This document shows, piece by piece, positions 16,045 to 25,600 of a stretch of DNA of 32,238 nucleotides (the stretch's first letter is position 1; every line of letters begins with the position of its first letter). The position numbers and the translations under genes are program-made. The stretch lies in the NCBI RefSeq assembly GCF_002924365.1, contig NZ_PQWB01000078.1, forward strand, positions 1-32,238, written 5' to 3'. Source of the stretch: Chromobacterium alticapitis. Its GTDB lineage: Bacteria; Pseudomonadota; Gammaproteobacteria; Burkholderiales; Chromobacteriaceae. Below the pieces are notes generated by a model. The model saw nothing but the letters and a program-made list of their open reading frames with translations. It had not been told where the DNA came from and searched no databases.

Positions 16045-18687
16045 TCAGAAGGTATCTAGAATTTTAGGTGTCCAGCTTTTATTGACTTTGTTATCAACGT
16101 CTACTGCTTCTCCTTCTGCATTTGACACAAGCAAGTTCTGGTTAATTTTAGAGTTCATTGCTTGCACCTCAGAGTCGTGCATGGTTTGCATAGCGAGCTT
16201 TTCTTCTTCTTCGACTGAAGATAAAAAATCAGCAATGCGCTGCGCAGTAATTCCATATTCTTTGCCCGCCATCCTATGTTTTTGTCGCAAGCATTCAGTA
16301 GCTATGGCTATTTTCTTTGCACTCATGCCTTTGAATGCTTTGTAATATTCGCTAAAACACTCAACCCATTCATTGTTGCAATATACATAAGCATGACCAC
16401 CATCCCACGGGTCATATCTGACAGGAGCCCTTGAGTTGATGAGAGAGTAACGATCTAACGCAACAGAGTTATAAAATATGTAATTTATCTTGACTCCTCT
16501 ATTGGTTATCTTTGCATCACCTTTTGAAGTTGTTGGCATCGTCGTAATAATGAAATTCTTATCGTAACTAATCAATACGTTCTTGCGGGCTCCATAAATT
16601 CTCATGCCTTCCAAAAATTTTTGATTTGGCGTGCAGCCAAGTGTTGAATGAAAATTTTGGTGATAGGTTTCAAAGTATTCTTCCAATCGTATCGTCAGCC
16701 TTTCCAATGTCCAATTGGCCAATTTTATTGGGTTTGCCTCGGGAGATACTTGACGTATATGCCGCTCAGCCTGTGTATTGCCTAGTAAGGCATTTGCAAA
16801 TTGATCTCTGGTTAAACGGAACATACGCTCGATGATTGCGCCATCACGTGGCTTTCCAACCTTTCTAGATTGCTTGTCTATGTAATAAATAGCCATTAAC
16901 TGCTCATAGTAACTCGACTGAAACTCAGCCCCGCCATCAGAAACAATTCTTTGGGGTAGTCTTCCATGTCGTCGTACGCAGTCGCGTAATACCATCATGC
17001 AGCTGCGATGACTTGGTTTGTCAAAACTAAAGTACCATGCAAGTATTTTCCTTGAATACGCGTCAATCAGTAGTGATAGAGTGCCAGTCTTTACGTTTGA
17101 ATCAGATTTGGAATTGATGAGCCGTACATCAAAGGGGGAGTGATCGATATGAGCAATATGAAATGGATGAGTGCCATGAGCTGGAGTTTCATACCCTATA
17201 TACCAGTACTGGATGACCTCTGATTGATATGCACGTTTACGTCCTTCTCTTTTCTCCACATCTTTTACGGTTTGAATTCTTTTTATTTGAGCTCTTAATG
17301 TTTTTGTGCATATCTTTGACAGTCCAAGCTTCTCGCACTCATTATCGACAGCTCCTAAAAAATGGGTGATAGATTTTTGTTTTGCGTTGGCCCAGCAATC
17401 AGGATATAGTTTCTCAATGATATAAATAATAGCTTCTTCTATCTTTCTATTGTGATTGCCTTGAGTTTTATCTCTGTTTGGCATTAATCCAATAAAGCCA
17501 TAGCCATACTTAATCTCCGCATTTCTCCATTGTGCTTTCCAGTAGAATTTCGCCCTTGTGCTTTTGTTAATGTATGGATTTTTCTTTCCTGGAGTGCCAA
17601 ATAATATTTCATGACGATATAAGGCGCTCTGAATATCTTTGGGAGAGCATTGCTTCATTAAATCATGCTGAGGACCTGAATTATCCTGTCTGACAGATTT
17701 AATATTTCCACATTTTGCTAAGCTAGCCATTTCCTCATACGTTAGGTTCAGTAATATGGATTCTTGTGAATCTACACATCTTGCAGCCACTCCGGCATCA
17801 CCAACATTTACTACCTCCCATGATCTGCCATCCCAAATGAACATACACCCAGGGCGAAGTTCAATGCCTGCAGGTAAGCTTGGTGATATTGATTTGGATT
17901 CAATATATATTTTGAAGGCTTGTGCGCTTATCTCATCTCGAAATAAATATGCATCTTCTACTTCTTTCAGATGACTATTATTTAAATCAAAAATAAACTC
18001 TTTTGTGACGATGGAGTTGTAAACAACATCGGCATCGACGATTTTTATCAACTCATGAATTGATCCCCATGGATTGAGTGAGAAAAATTCACGGAGCTTC
18101 TGCAACTCAGCATCATTTGATTCAAATGGGTGAATATAATAATCTTTGAGGAGCTCTAAATTCTCGATTAGAACCCAATTATTCTCGGATGAAGGTCTGA
18201 TAATGAAATCGCAGCCAAATTCGCGAGCTGCCAATTCTGCGGGAGGAGAGCGCCACTTTCCATTGTCACTCAAAATAAATCGCACCGGATCTTTTTCATT
18301 TAGTTCAAATAGGTGTTGGTCGGTTTTGCATTCGACAAAATAGAAACCTGATTGGCTAATGCAAAACAGATCTGGTGTGATGCTTGTCGCCACTCGGCGA
18401 CCATTCGCTTTGTCCCAGATGATATTTAACCGGCACGGTTGGTGATAAAACTCAAGAATGTCTTGGCTATGATCGAATGACACAATCGTAGCGAACTCTG
18501 TCCTCAGGGCCTCAGCCTCGATGACAAAGTTCATTTTTCGCCCGCAATAGCGAATTGTTTGACTGACACCACCGCCATAGACACGTCGTACGGGGGCATT
18601 CTCACGTATCCAGCGAATACGGTTTCGTCCTAGGAGGGGGATATTGAATTTGTCGAACAGCTGTTCGATCTCATCTTCAGACAGCAT
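16045..18687 (-). CDS. tnsAB: Fused TnsA-TnsB transposase of a Tn7-like element
   Basis: The start is set at ATG 18687, preceded on the minus strand by GAGGA about eight bases away; ATG 18702 is the alternative. The 880-residue protein begins with a TnsA-type PD-(D/E)XK endonuclease: ITPDLFC (D106) and YFVECKT (E119, K121). The C-terminal two thirds are a DDE integrase of the TnsB/TniA/Mu type: HIDHS (D515), IVSDGGAEF (D584) and GAIIERMF (E620), with the canonical 35 residues between the second Asp and the Glu. TnsA nicks the 5' ends and TnsB cuts and joins the 3' ends, so the fusion can make a cut-and-paste transposition. Fused TnsAB is known from several Tn7-like groups. The gene looks intact. 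Confidence 0.9.
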   Translation of the reverse strand: MLSEDEIEQLFDKFNIPLLGRNRIRWIRENAPVRRVYGGGVSQTIRYCGRKMNFVIEAEALRTEFATIVSFDHSQDILEFYHQPCRLNIIWDKANGRRVATSITPDLFCISQSGFYFVECKTDQHLFELNEKDPVRFILSDNGKWRSPPAELAAREFGCDFIIRPSSENNWVLIENLELLKDYYIHPFESNDAELQKLREFFSLNPWGSIHELIKIVDADVVYNSIVTKEFIFDLNNSHLKEVEDAYLFRDEISAQAFKIYIESKSISPSLPAGIELRPGCMFIWDGRSWEVVNVGDAGVAARCVDSQESILLNLTYEEMASLAKCGNIKSVRQDNSGPQHDLMKQCSPKDIQSALYRHEILFGTPGKKNPYINKSTRAKFYWKAQWRNAEIKYGYGFIGLMPNRDKTQGNHNRKIEEAIIYIIEKLYPDCWANAKQKSITHFLGAVDNECEKLGLSKICTKTLRAQIKRIQTVKDVEKREGRKRAYQSEVIQYWYIGYETPAHGTHPFHIAHIDHSPFDVRLINSKSDSNVKTGTLSLLIDAYSRKILAWYFSFDKPSHRSCMMVLRDCVRRHGRLPQRIVSDGGAEFQSSYYEQLMAIYYIDKQSRKVGKPRDGAIIERMFRLTRDQFANALLGNTQAERHIRQVSPEANPIKLANWTLERLTIRLEEYFETYHQNFHSTLGCTPNQKFLEGMRIYGARKNVLISYDKNFIITTMPTTSKGDAKITNRGVKINYIFYNSVALDRYSLINSRAPVRYDPWDGGHAYVYCNNEWVECFSEYYKAFKGMSAKKIAIATECLRQKHRMAGKEYGITAQRIADFLSSVEEEEKLAMQTMHDSEVQAMNSKINQNLLVSNAEGEAVDVDNKVNKSWTPKILDTF

Positions 18688-18749
18688 GGTATTAATCCTC
18701 ATAATCCCAATCGAGCAGAAGGCAAGAATTAATGGCAAAAAGCCTACAT

Positions 18750-18811
18750 CGCCGTGTTGACACACTACGGTCGCTGTCCGAGAATCGAAGCGTCTTCCCG
18801 CAAAGTCGACA
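18750..18811 (-). repeat. Candidate transposon end with TnsB-binding repeats
   Basis: Read on the minus strand towards tnsAB, the 13-mer TGTCGACTTTGCG (18811-18799) recurs 49 bases later as TGTCAACACGGCG (18762-18750), consensus TGTCRACNNNGCG. Tn7-like ends begin with TGT and carry several directly repeated TnsB sites close to the tnsA gene, which fits this position and orientation. The exact end and a target duplication could not be confirmed because no opposite end is certain within the window. Confidence 0.45.
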
Positions 18812-18822
18812 CTTAACTCTCT

Positions 18823-18843
18823 ACGGCCTCATGACGAGGCCGT
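18823..18843. terminator. GC-rich hairpin, terminator-like
   Basis: ACGGCCTC (18823-18830) and GAGGCCGT (18836-18843) form an 8-bp stem with the loop ATGAC, followed by TCTTGCTTCT, a poor T-tract. It lies just outside the candidate transposon end. It could be the terminator of a host gene whose end was separated by the insertion, or part of the promoter region upstream of the HTH gene. Confidence 0.4.
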
Positions 18844-18930
18844 TCTTGCTTCTCCTGCTCGGTTGTCTATTAGTTCATCGGCATGCCTTGTGGGTTACTG
18901 TTTCGTAAATTCGAACAGAAAATACAAACA

Positions 18931-18944
18931 ACGTATACATACGT
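18931..18944. promoter_or_regulatory. Candidate operator and -10 region upstream of the small HTH gene
   Basis: ACGTAT and ATACGT form an inverted repeat with two bases between (18931-18944). A good -10 hexamer, TATACT, follows at 18947-18952, about 37 bases before the ATG at 18989. A repressor bound at the dyad would block this promoter, so autoregulation by the HTH protein encoded downstream is plausible. Confidence 0.4.
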
Positions 18945-18988
18945 GTTATACTGAATTCTGAATAGAATTTATTTTTTGGAATTGACTT

Positions 18989-19354
18989 ATGAATTCGCAA
19001 ATTAGAAGTATGCTCGATGCGAAGAGTTTCATCAAGGCAGATGAAAAAACCGTCCCTATCATTGAGTGGATCCCGGTGATCGACTCGATCAAAGTGGAGC
19101 TTGAGTTTGCTGAAGATCGGCAACTGGCGGACTTTCTTGGCATTGCCCCCAGTACTTTAAGTGAGTGCCGTAGCGGACGCCTGAACCTGAGCCCGCTTGC
19201 CAAGCTTCAAGTTCTGATCCAACTGGGGTTTTGTAAAACAGAAGATGCCCGCCGGATCTTGCTTCAAGAAGAAGTTGCGGAGAAAAAGCGGCGCGCTAAG
19301 GAGCGGCAAGACAAGAAGCTGGAGATGCTGAAAGCGAAGAAGCAGATTAGCTAG
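18989..19354 (+). CDS. Small HTH protein (phage-repressor-like), 121 aa
   Basis: Residues about 44-76 read RQLADFLGIAPSTLSECRSGRL followed by LSPLAKLQVLIQLGF, a lambda-repressor-like helix-turn-helix of the kind found in small phage and genomic-island regulators. The last third (EEVAEKKRRAKERQDKKLEMLKAKKQ) is a highly charged helix, which may dimerise or bind nucleic acid. Upstream lie a dyad and a -10-like hexamer (18931-18952). The gene stands between the transposon end and a DEDDh exonuclease gene on the other strand, and could be a relic of a prophage or belong to the transposon's control region. Function beyond DNA binding is unknown. Confidence 0.7.
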   Translation: MNSQIRSMLDAKSFIKADEKTVPIIEWIPVIDSIKVELEFAEDRQLADFLGIAPSTLSECRSGRLNLSPLAKLQVLIQLGFCKTEDARRILLQEEVAEKKRRAKERQDKKLEMLKAKKQIS

Positions 19355-19478
19355 TTGTTGCTGAGTACTATTCGCAGTGTTTTAGTGCTTGAAGGAGGCT
19401 TGAGGAGCACTTCGATATGAATGATGTTGGGCAGATCAAGTAGATCAACCGGAGCGGTTAAAAAGTACTTGTGTCTGA

Positions 19479-19973
19479 CTAGGCTGACCTAGCAAGCTTC
19501 CATGATAAGAAGCCGGACCGTAATGCACGGGCATCTGCCAATGCATGATGTGGAGGCCACTCTGCACTGTATGCTGATGACATTGATTGCGGAAAGGTCG
19601 AATCACTGATGACTTCAGGTGTCAGCAGCCACTTTTCCGCAATGTTACTGGGTAATGATTGGCCATCCTCCCCTTGAAGGGCATCGGCAAGGAGAGTCCA
19701 ATCAGATGCGTAATCAAATACCAAGGTTACTGACTGGCCGAGCGACGCAAACCAGGCGTGCAGACGTAGTGTCAATTCTTGTGCTGTACAATTAGCATCC
19801 TCCACTCGGCCCAACAACGGAAGAACATTGGCGCGCACAAGATCGTTGCAATCCTCTCGGCGGTAGTCATTGCGCTCGGCATAGAACTCATGACTATCTT
19901 CGGTCACTAGCGCGATAGCAATCAAATCAATTTGAATGAAATCAGTGAATTCTGCATCAACAAATACGAGCAT
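19479..19973 (-). CDS. DEDDh 3'-5' exoribonuclease, Rv2179c-like
   Basis: The protein begins MLVFVDAEFTDF and is 164 residues long from ATG 19973; a TTG five codons earlier is possible but has no better ribosome site. The DEDDh exonuclease residues are visible as D6 and E8 (DAEF), D87/D91 (FDYASDW), H143 and D147 (PPHHALADARAL). Together with the small size this matches the 3'-5' exoribonuclease family typified by Rv2179c of Mycobacterium, found on many plasmids, phages and islands. The substrate is probably RNA with 3' overhangs. It is transcribed divergently from the methylase cluster at 20538, with no clear operon partner, so a role in that system is uncertain. Confidence 0.8.
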   Translation of the reverse strand: MLVFVDAEFTDFIQIDLIAIALVTEDSHEFYAERNDYRREDCNDLVRANVLPLLGRVEDANCTAQELTLRLHAWFASLGQSVTLVFDYASDWTLLADALQGEDGQSLPSNIAEKWLLTPEVISDSTFPQSMSSAYSAEWPPHHALADARALRSGFLSWKLARSA

Positions 19974-20537
19974 AGACTTTGATTCCAATTAAGTTGCTGC
20001 TACATGGTGTAGGGGGTGACTTTCACCTGCCACGGATTTGCAATCCTGACTATCAGCTTACCACCTTCTGCAATATACTATTTTTTATGCGTTATGGATA
20101 TTGAGCCGGGATGTGAAAGCGATAAATCTAATATTGCTGCTGCAATCGCATTATTTATTCGGAAAAACTATGGAGTTTTTTGCATTTTTACCAAAAATTT
20201 AATGCAAGAGAGCAAGGCATCGCTAGGTGGTGACCGCTGAGAATCCCTGTTAGCTAGGCCGGTACAAGTGGTCGATTTTACTAACCACATATTCATTGGC
20301 CTCTGGGGTGCTGTCATTCTTAACGTGGCGATGATTGTAGCCAACCCTTGCGGGACAGATGTCGGCATCGCAGATGAACAGGATGACCTAGCAGTGCTTG
20401 CAAGGCTAAAATGCTATGTTTTGCACAATCTGGTACAGCGTTCGTATAGACCTGATCATCTCCTGCTTTGTCGAGCTACAACGATGCTTTATAAACCAGG
20501 CTTGGACATATAGTTTATTGATTATGGGTAGATTTCG
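19974..20537. other. Intergenic region upstream of the methylase-helicase cluster
   Basis: More than 500 bases separate the exonuclease gene from the methylase gene. Short open frames exist at 20016-20240 and 20268-20513 but have no ribosome-binding site and no recognisable product. The region must contain the promoter of the four-gene cluster; the best candidate is at 20421-20450. No repeat array or RNA gene was seen. Confidence 0.5.
20421..20450 (+). promoter_or_regulatory. Candidate sigma-70 promoter for the methylase-helicase cluster
   Basis: TTGCAC at 20421-20426 and TATAGA at 20445-20450 are separated by 18 bases. This would start transcription about 80 bases before the GTG at 20538. 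It is the best -35/-10 pair I can see in the gap, but promoter calls by eye are weak. Confidence 0.4.
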
Positions 20538-22619
20538 GTGAGTAAGATTAACGTTCGGGACGTCTCCCCAGCCTCCACGCGGTCAAAAAAGAGTCGACCA
20601 TCCATCCCATCGGTTTCGCTCGCCGAGGCTGGAGAGATTCCGGCTGACACACTCGTCCGCTTTGCGATGCGAGACGGACGTCGTCCGAGACCGATTTACA
20701 CCGCACATAAGTGGTTTGCCCGACGACTACCGTCGGTCTTCCGTAGCCTTCTCCTCGGAGTAACTAATGCCCCAGGCTCAGACTTTGAAGCACTCTACTA
20801 TGGCGACGCGGACCTTCGAGGCATAACGGTTCTGGATCCGTTTGTTGGCGGAGGAACCTCCGTGTTTGAAGCCTCTCGCCTGGGGGCAACTGCTTATGGA
20901 TGCGACGTCGATCCGGTCGCCTGCGCCGTGAGCCAGCTCGAACTCGGCGCAGCCGACATACCGGATCTTCGTTCTGCATTCGAGACGCTAAAAAAGCGGG
21001 TCGGGGAGCGAGTGACTGAGTTTCACAGATCGGGCGATGACCTCATCCTGCACCACTTTTGGGTGCAACATGTGAAGTGTGTTTCGTGCGAGACAGGGTT
21101 CGATGCCCACCCACACTACATCCTGTCCGATGATGGGAAGGCTCGTTACGCCATCTGTTCGCAGTGCGACGAAATCGTTACGCTTCCCTCTGGGACTCCA
21201 GAATTTGATTGTCCATGCTGTGGCACCCATACGGTGTGTAATGTGGGCCCAGGTGCGGGTGGCCGTGCGGTCTGCCCGGAGTGCGAGCATGCCGAACCCC
21301 TGATAGAACGCGGACGTCGGGAGGGGGCACCTGAATGGCGGCTGTTCGCAGTTGAGACGGTCTGCAGAGCCGAGGACCGGCGAGTGGTTCCAATATCAAA
21401 GCGAACACTACGCAGAGCCACAGATGAGGACCGGAGACAGTACGATGCTGCATCGGCCGCCCTTGCACTTGGTCTATCTGACGGAACGTTAGAGCTGCCT
21501 AGGGATGCCATTGAGGCAGAAGGCTGGTCGGACGATAGGCTCGTTTCTTACGGTTATCGATATTGGACCGATCTGTTCAACGACCGTCAGCTTCTACATC
21601 TCGCGATACTCATGAAGGAGATCCGTGCACTTGAGGAGCCGGTGCGCTCAGCGATCGCCATGGCGTTTAGCGACCATCTCACTACTAATTGCATGATGGC
21701 CTCCTATGCGCATGGATGGCGCCGGTTGACCCCGCTCTTCTCGCTTAGAGCGTTTCGTCATATCCAGCGGCCAGTGGAATTGAACCCATGGATTGAGCGC
21801 ACAGGTCGCGGTGGTTTTCCTAATACCATCCGGAAGCTTGAGCAAGCGGCAGCTTATGCACGGGCCCCTAAGGAGCCAGCCGGGAATGGCGAGTTTGTAT
21901 CCGTTGATACGATTTCGGCGACGCGAAAGGGAGCTGTCCACCTCGGCAGCGCCCGCGAACTTACCTTTCTTGCCAATTCGTCAGTTGACGTTGTCATGAC
22001 GGATCCTCCGTATTTCGACAACATAGCCTACTCCGAGCTGGCGCAGTTTTTTGCTCCCTGGCTGAAAGCTCTCGGCATCATCGCAGATCTAGACCGCGCT
22101 GAGGTAACAGACGAGAGCCTCGTTGCATGCAAGCATCAGCCTGATAGTGTCCAAAAATTCACATCTGGACTCGGGGAGGCCTTTCAGGAGATGGCGCGCG
22201 TTCTCCGACCTAGGGGTATTGTGGCGTTCAGCTACAGGCACACCGAGGCCTCTGCATGGCACGCACTTGCCGAGGCAATTGCGACGACAGATTTACATGT
22301 CACCCGCGTTCTACCTATGCCGGGTGAAGTCGGAATGGGGCTGCATGGCCAGGGAATACGTGGTTTATGGGATGCCATTTTCATCCTCAGGCCTGGGCGC
22401 CGGGCTCCGATCACGAAACTCACCGTCAGGCCTGACGACATAAGCGACGCTGATCAGGCCGTGGTCGACTGGCGAGAGAGGTACGGCATGCTGGCAATCC
22501 CCTTCAACGATATCGATGCGGTCGCATTGAGAAGAGCGTTTCTTGTTGGCCGGGCGCTTCCGAAGACGAAAAGAAGCAATCAAAAATATGCCATATCGCT
22601 TGAGGATGCTTTACGCTGA
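20538..22619 (+). CDS. Adenine-specific DNA methylase, DUF1156/COG1743 type with zinc ribbons
   Basis: The start is GTG 20538, without a strong ribosome site. The 693-residue protein has the DUF1156-like N-terminus YTAHKWFARRLPSVFRS (about 54-70) and the SAM-binding motif LDPFVGGGT (D100-T107). A cysteine-rich insert follows with CVSC, CSQC, CPCC and CPEC, giving two likely zinc ribbons (about 175-255), then the catalytic motif DPPYFDNI (489-496). DPPY marks amino-methyltransferases, most often N6-adenine. COG1743/DUF1156 methylases occur in defence loci such as ARMADA, where methylation is thought to mark self DNA. The gene lies 27 bases before the nuclease-helicase gene and probably begins its operon. 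No separate specificity subunit is visible, so target recognition is likely in this protein or its partners. Confidence 0.88.
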   Translation: MSKINVRDVSPASTRSKKSRPSIPSVSLAEAGEIPADTLVRFAMRDGRRPRPIYTAHKWFARRLPSVFRSLLLGVTNAPGSDFEALYYGDADLRGITVLDPFVGGGTSVFEASRLGATAYGCDVDPVACAVSQLELGAADIPDLRSAFETLKKRVGERVTEFHRSGDDLILHHFWVQHVKCVSCETGFDAHPHYILSDDGKARYAICSQCDEIVTLPSGTPEFDCPCCGTHTVCNVGPGAGGRAVCPECEHAEPLIERGRREGAPEWRLFAVETVCRAEDRRVVPISKRTLRRATDEDRRQYDAASAALALGLSDGTLELPRDAIEAEGWSDDRLVSYGYRYWTDLFNDRQLLHLAILMKEIRALEEPVRSAIAMAFSDHLTTNCMMASYAHGWRRLTPLFSLRAFRHIQRPVELNPWIERTGRGGFPNTIRKLEQAAAYARAPKEPAGNGEFVSVDTISATRKGAVHLGSARELTFLANSSVDVVMTDPPYFDNIAYSELAQFFAPWLKALGIIADLDRAEVTDESLVACKHQPDSVQKFTSGLGEAFQEMARVLRPRGIVAFSYRHTEASAWHALAEAIATTDLHVTRVLPMPGEVGMGLHGQGIRGLWDAIFILRPGRRAPITKLTVRPDDISDADQAVVDWRERYGMLAIPFNDIDAVALRRAFLVGRALPKTKRSNQKYAISLEDALR

Positions 22620-22646
22620 TCTTACAATCCCGTAACTGGGAAAGGA

Positions 22647-25600
22647 ATGTCAGTGCCATATTTAAACAAGCGGGTCGTCAGCAATTACTTCCGCACCAAC
22701 TGCCTTCGTCAGCTTGCGCTGCTACTTTATCCGCACAACAGAGCCTACGAGCCGGAGCGAAGCGCACTCGGCATGCCACCCAAAGCGGTGGGGAGAGCAG
22801 GTTTTAGGGCTCTCGCTGAGGAAGGTAGCCGTTGGGAGCAAGAAAAGCTCCAAGATCTCGAAACGACCTTCGGGGGCAGCGCCGTAATCGGCACCAAGAC
22901 AAACGGTGAATTTCAGGACCAGCAGCTGATCGATGTAATGCCAAAGGCCCTGCCGGGAGCATTCCTGATCCGACCTGCATTCGATGTCAAACAGAGATTC
23001 AAGGTTGCCATGGGCATCGATGCGATGGTCTCAATGTACGGCCTTGAATTCGGTAAGCTCATTCCTGATCTCATCCAAGTGCTGGCTCCCCAAGATGTCG
23101 GACGCATCGTGGAGGCAGACGGCTCCGTGCACGATCCCGATGGACGCGTTGGTCTGCGTGTCATCGACATTAAGATGACAGCTGAGCCGAGCGCTTCGTA
23201 TTTCGCGGAGATCACCTACTATTCGCTGGCTTTGGCGGGATGGTTGCATGACAATAATTTCGCCGATCACTACGCAGTGGTGGCGGAGGCCGCGATATGG
23301 CCTGGTTCGCACGAAGCGGCTGCAATCGTACGGTTGCAGGAGGAGAAGCGTAAGATCGCTACCGTGCCAACGACAAACGAGCTCCGCTCTGCGCTTGCCG
23401 AGGATATCGAAACTCTTGAGATCGATGTGTTCTCTCCCCGGCTACGTTACTTCTTTAGCACGGAGCTCCGCGACGTTTTGGCGACGCCTTGGAAAAATCT
23501 GGATTATCACGTCGGCACGGTGTGCAGTGGCTGCGAGTATTTAGGATACAGCTGGAACCCCTCTGTTGTTCCCCATCCTGATCACTGCATGCCGCGTGCG
23601 GCAGCAGACGGACATTTGAGCTCGATTGCCTTCTTACCTAAGGGGGCACGCCGCGCACTTGGCGACATCAACCTTATCACGGCCCAGTCGCTATCGACCC
23701 TGCCGTCCGATCATGCCGCCTTTGATTGTCACCCCAAGTTGCGAGCTACGAGGACCGTGGTCGCAGGGCGGGCACAGGCACTGGCGGGTGGTGTCAGCCG
23801 CATTCCAAGTAACTCTGGCACCTCCGCCGTCATCCCTAGCTGGTCAGACCTAAGTCTCTATCTCTCTGCCGACTTTGATGTAGGCAGTGGCCTGACACTT
23901 GCTTTCGGCGTTGGTGGCTTCTCGTATATCAACGGCCAGAGCGAAAAGGTGAATTCGCAGGTTTTTGTCAACGACACGCGGAGTCCTCAGACTGAAACAC
24001 GCGAGTTCCTCAATTTCCTTACGTACATCGACAAGGCATTGACGGACGCGACCAAGGCGGACCCTAGCGCAACTGTCCAGATCTACATCTGGGACAGCGT
24101 TACCTACGAGCACATCATCCGGGTTATCGGACGCAATTTGCAGCACGTGCTCGCGGACAGCAACCTTAAGAAGCTCGCCTGGCTATTCCCTGCCGAAGAG
24201 ATCATTGAGAACGCGAAGCTTCGATCCGCCAATGCCCCAATCACGATTGTACGGAACGCCGTCCAAGCACTTGTTGCTGCACCAATCCCTCACTATTACT
24301 CGCTGCTCGAGCTAGCCCGACAATATAGGCCTGCCGCGAAGCCTATCGACTTCCATGTGGCTACCATATTTGAGGACCCACTCTCGGACCAGGTACCATC
24401 CGAACGTGCACACGAGATCTGGACCAGAATGGGGGCTCCAAGGCCATGGAGCCAACAAGTTGGGCAGCTCCGGTCGACAGTTACGACAAAGCTCTGGGCG
24501 ACTGCCTCTATCGTTCGCCGGCTTCGTGAAGATTTAAAAGGCTCTTTGCGAAGCCGTGCTCCAAAGATCTCTGACATCAAGGCTCCGTCGATGCTGCGCG
24601 GTGTGAGTGCTGATGGACAGATCTGGTATGCGTACGCCCGGCTTAACGCACAGGTTGCCGCCCTTGAGCACAGCATCTCTATGGCTACGCCAGTCCATGA
24701 GAGAGAGGCTCGCTATCTGGCGGCACGCCTTGAAATCGAACTCACTGGGTTTGAGTTCAAAGAGGCAGCAGCGTCGCTCGACATCGCGATGCGTCCTGGC
24801 GTGCGGATTTACCGGCTAGGGCCTAATTCTCGCGAGGCGAAGTTCGAGTCTGGCGATTTTCTATGCGCGATATCGCCTGCATCGATGGCTGACTTTCACA
24901 CTAAGCAGGTGCGGGACCTAATTGGAGGAACTTCGCTACCGATCGATTTCCCATCGTGGATTGGCGAATTCGGAAATGCTGCGACATTGACCGGAACCCA
25001 ACTACTGGCGATTGACCGTGAGAACTTATTGGTCGCGATTTCCTTTGATCCACGAGTTGACGCGTTCCTCCGACAAATTGAGCACACCCTCGATCTCACC
25101 ACGGATGTGGTTCTGGATAAGCAGGTGCGTGACTTCCTCACCGGTAGACTGGAGACAGCGCTAAAAGCAATCGGGAACCCGCCGCTTGCGATCAGCGCCG
25201 GCTTATCTACCGCAATGGTGATCGGCAAGGGCACCCCAAAGACTGCAAGCAAGTATGTGCCCGTGACAGATGTACTGTGGGATACGACGATGCTGTCGCA
25301 GGCTCCTACAGGCCGAGATTTTGCCACGATCCGCACCTTACTTGAGGCGAACGAGGTCAAACTAAATCCAAGCCAGTGGGAGGCACTCCAAGAGGCCATG
25401 GTGAAGCGCCTTGCGTTAATCTGGGGACCTCCTGGAACGGGGAAGTCACAAACGCTTCGCGCGATCCTGCTTGGCTTGCTCCTCTATGCCCATTCTACTG
25501 GAAGGGCTATTCGTATTCTGGTCACTAGCAATACCTATGACGCCACCGACAACGTCGTGCTTCGGATGTTCGAACGCATTCACCAGCTTGGCGAGACCGT

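Noticed and set aside
13474-18811. CRISPR-associated transposon
   Set aside because: The TnsAB fusion and TniQ could belong to one, but no cas gene, repeat array or guide-like repeat is present in the window.
19355-19478. Tiny frame after an AGGAGG site (ATG at about 19418, eight codons)
   Set aside because: Too short to support as a gene; at most the remains of a truncated reading frame.
20016-20513. Two short plus-strand frames before the methylase gene
   Set aside because: Neither has a ribosome-binding site, one starts with GTG in an unlikely context, and the products resemble nothing known. The stretch is better read as a promoter region.
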